Shown in pieces: positions 5,362 through 5,593 of a stretch of 5,593 nt of DNA (the stretch's first letter is position 1; each line of letters opens with the position of its first letter). Source of the DNA: CAYLNM01 sp964385045. Its GTDB lineage: Bacteria > Planctomycetota > Phycisphaerae > Phycisphaerales > SM1A02. Below the pieces are notes generated by a model. That model saw only the letters and a program-made list of their open reading frames with translations, searched no databases and had not been told where the DNA came from. The translations under genes were made by a program, and so were the position numbers. The stretch lies in NCBI GenBank assembly GCA_964385045.1, contig CAYLNM010000218.1:1-5593 (forward strand), given 5' to 3'.

Positions 5362-5593
5362 CCGACGACGTCCGCCGCCGCGTGCAGGAGCTGCGCGAGC
5401 TCCTCGAGGAGGCCAACCGGGCCTACTACGTCGAGGCCGACCCGATCATGAGCGATCGGGACTACGACGAGCGCCTCGCCGAGCTCGCCCGGCTCGAGGA
5501 GGAGCATCCCGAGCTCGCCGATCCCGACAGCCCCACCCGGCGGATCGGCGGCGAGCCGATCGACGCCTTCCGCAGCGTCGAGCACGCGGTGCC
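5358..5593 (+). CDS. ligA: NAD+-dependent DNA ligase LigA, N-terminal part (3' partial)
   Basis: LigA seals nicks in duplex DNA with NAD+ as cofactor and is the essential replicative ligase of bacteria. Only the first 78 codons are present, covering most of domain Ia, which binds the NMN half of NAD+. The family pattern is clear: LRELLEEANRAYYV (12-25), then PIMSDRDYDERLAELARLEE (29-48), with Asp33, Tyr36 and Asp37 matching the conserved NMN-contacting residues. HPELADPDSPTRRIGG (50-65) and HAVP at the window edge come next; the family normally continues with MLSL. The catalytic lysine motif KxDG lies beyond the window. The GTG start at 5358 has a strong ribosome site and overlaps the upstream TGA by 4 bp, so ligA is probably cotranscribed with the sigma-like and CxxCH genes. 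Confidence 0.96.
   Translation, partial: MTDDVRRRVQELRELLEEANRAYYVEADPIMSDRDYDERLAELARLEEEHPELADPDSPTRRIGGEPIDAFRSVEHAV

Noticed and set aside
3379..5416. Minus-strand open frames opposite the sigma-like, CxxCH and ligA genes
   Set aside because: They lack recognisable domains and starts, and the plus-strand genes show chained overlaps, membrane segments and the LigA signature.

Overview
This is a very G+C-rich bacterial window, clearly above 70% by eye, with strong G/C preference at third codon positions. It holds six protein-coding genes, two of them cut by the window edges. I see no rRNA, tRNA, CRISPR array or insertion sequence. The base composition, several genes without a clear Shine-Dalgarno sequence, and the odd membrane-anchored sigma-like and CxxCH proteins would fit a planctomycete, perhaps of the class Phycisphaerae. 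Composition alone does not exclude another high-G+C phylum, so this is a moderate-confidence inference.

Layout, left to right. (1) 1-342 (+): the 3' end of an unrecognised gene with an extremely Asp/Glu-rich tail, partly built from a 36-bp tandem repeat. (2) 343-461: a short gap ending in a hairpin directly before the next start. (3) 462-1571 (+): dprA, the DNA-processing protein that loads RecA on incoming single-stranded DNA. Its Rossmann-like core is intact, but an Ala/Pro-rich tail replaces the usual C-terminal winged helix. (4) 1487-3184 (-): a DacB/PBP4-type D-Ala-D-Ala carboxypeptidase/endopeptidase, convergent with dprA and overlapping its 3' end by 85 bp. (5) 3185-3394: a divergent intergenic region with inverted repeats. 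(6) 3395-4192 (+): a sigma-factor-like protein with a region-4 helix-turn-helix, a single transmembrane helix and a Pro-rich tail. (7) 4189-5361 (+): a membrane-anchored protein of unknown family with one CxxCH motif. (8) 5358-5593 (+): the start of ligA, the NAD+-dependent DNA ligase, cut by the window end.

The last three genes look like one transcription unit. Each junction is a 4-bp GTGA overlap, in which the GTG start shares bases with the upstream TGA stop. The first two genes therefore probably make a coupled pair of membrane proteins: a sigma-like DNA-binding protein facing the cytoplasm and a possible heme-binding protein outside. ligA is read through from them. dprA and ligA are DNA-processing housekeeping genes, and dacB is a cell-wall enzyme. 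The sigma-like/CxxCH pair is the least explained and most interesting part of the window.
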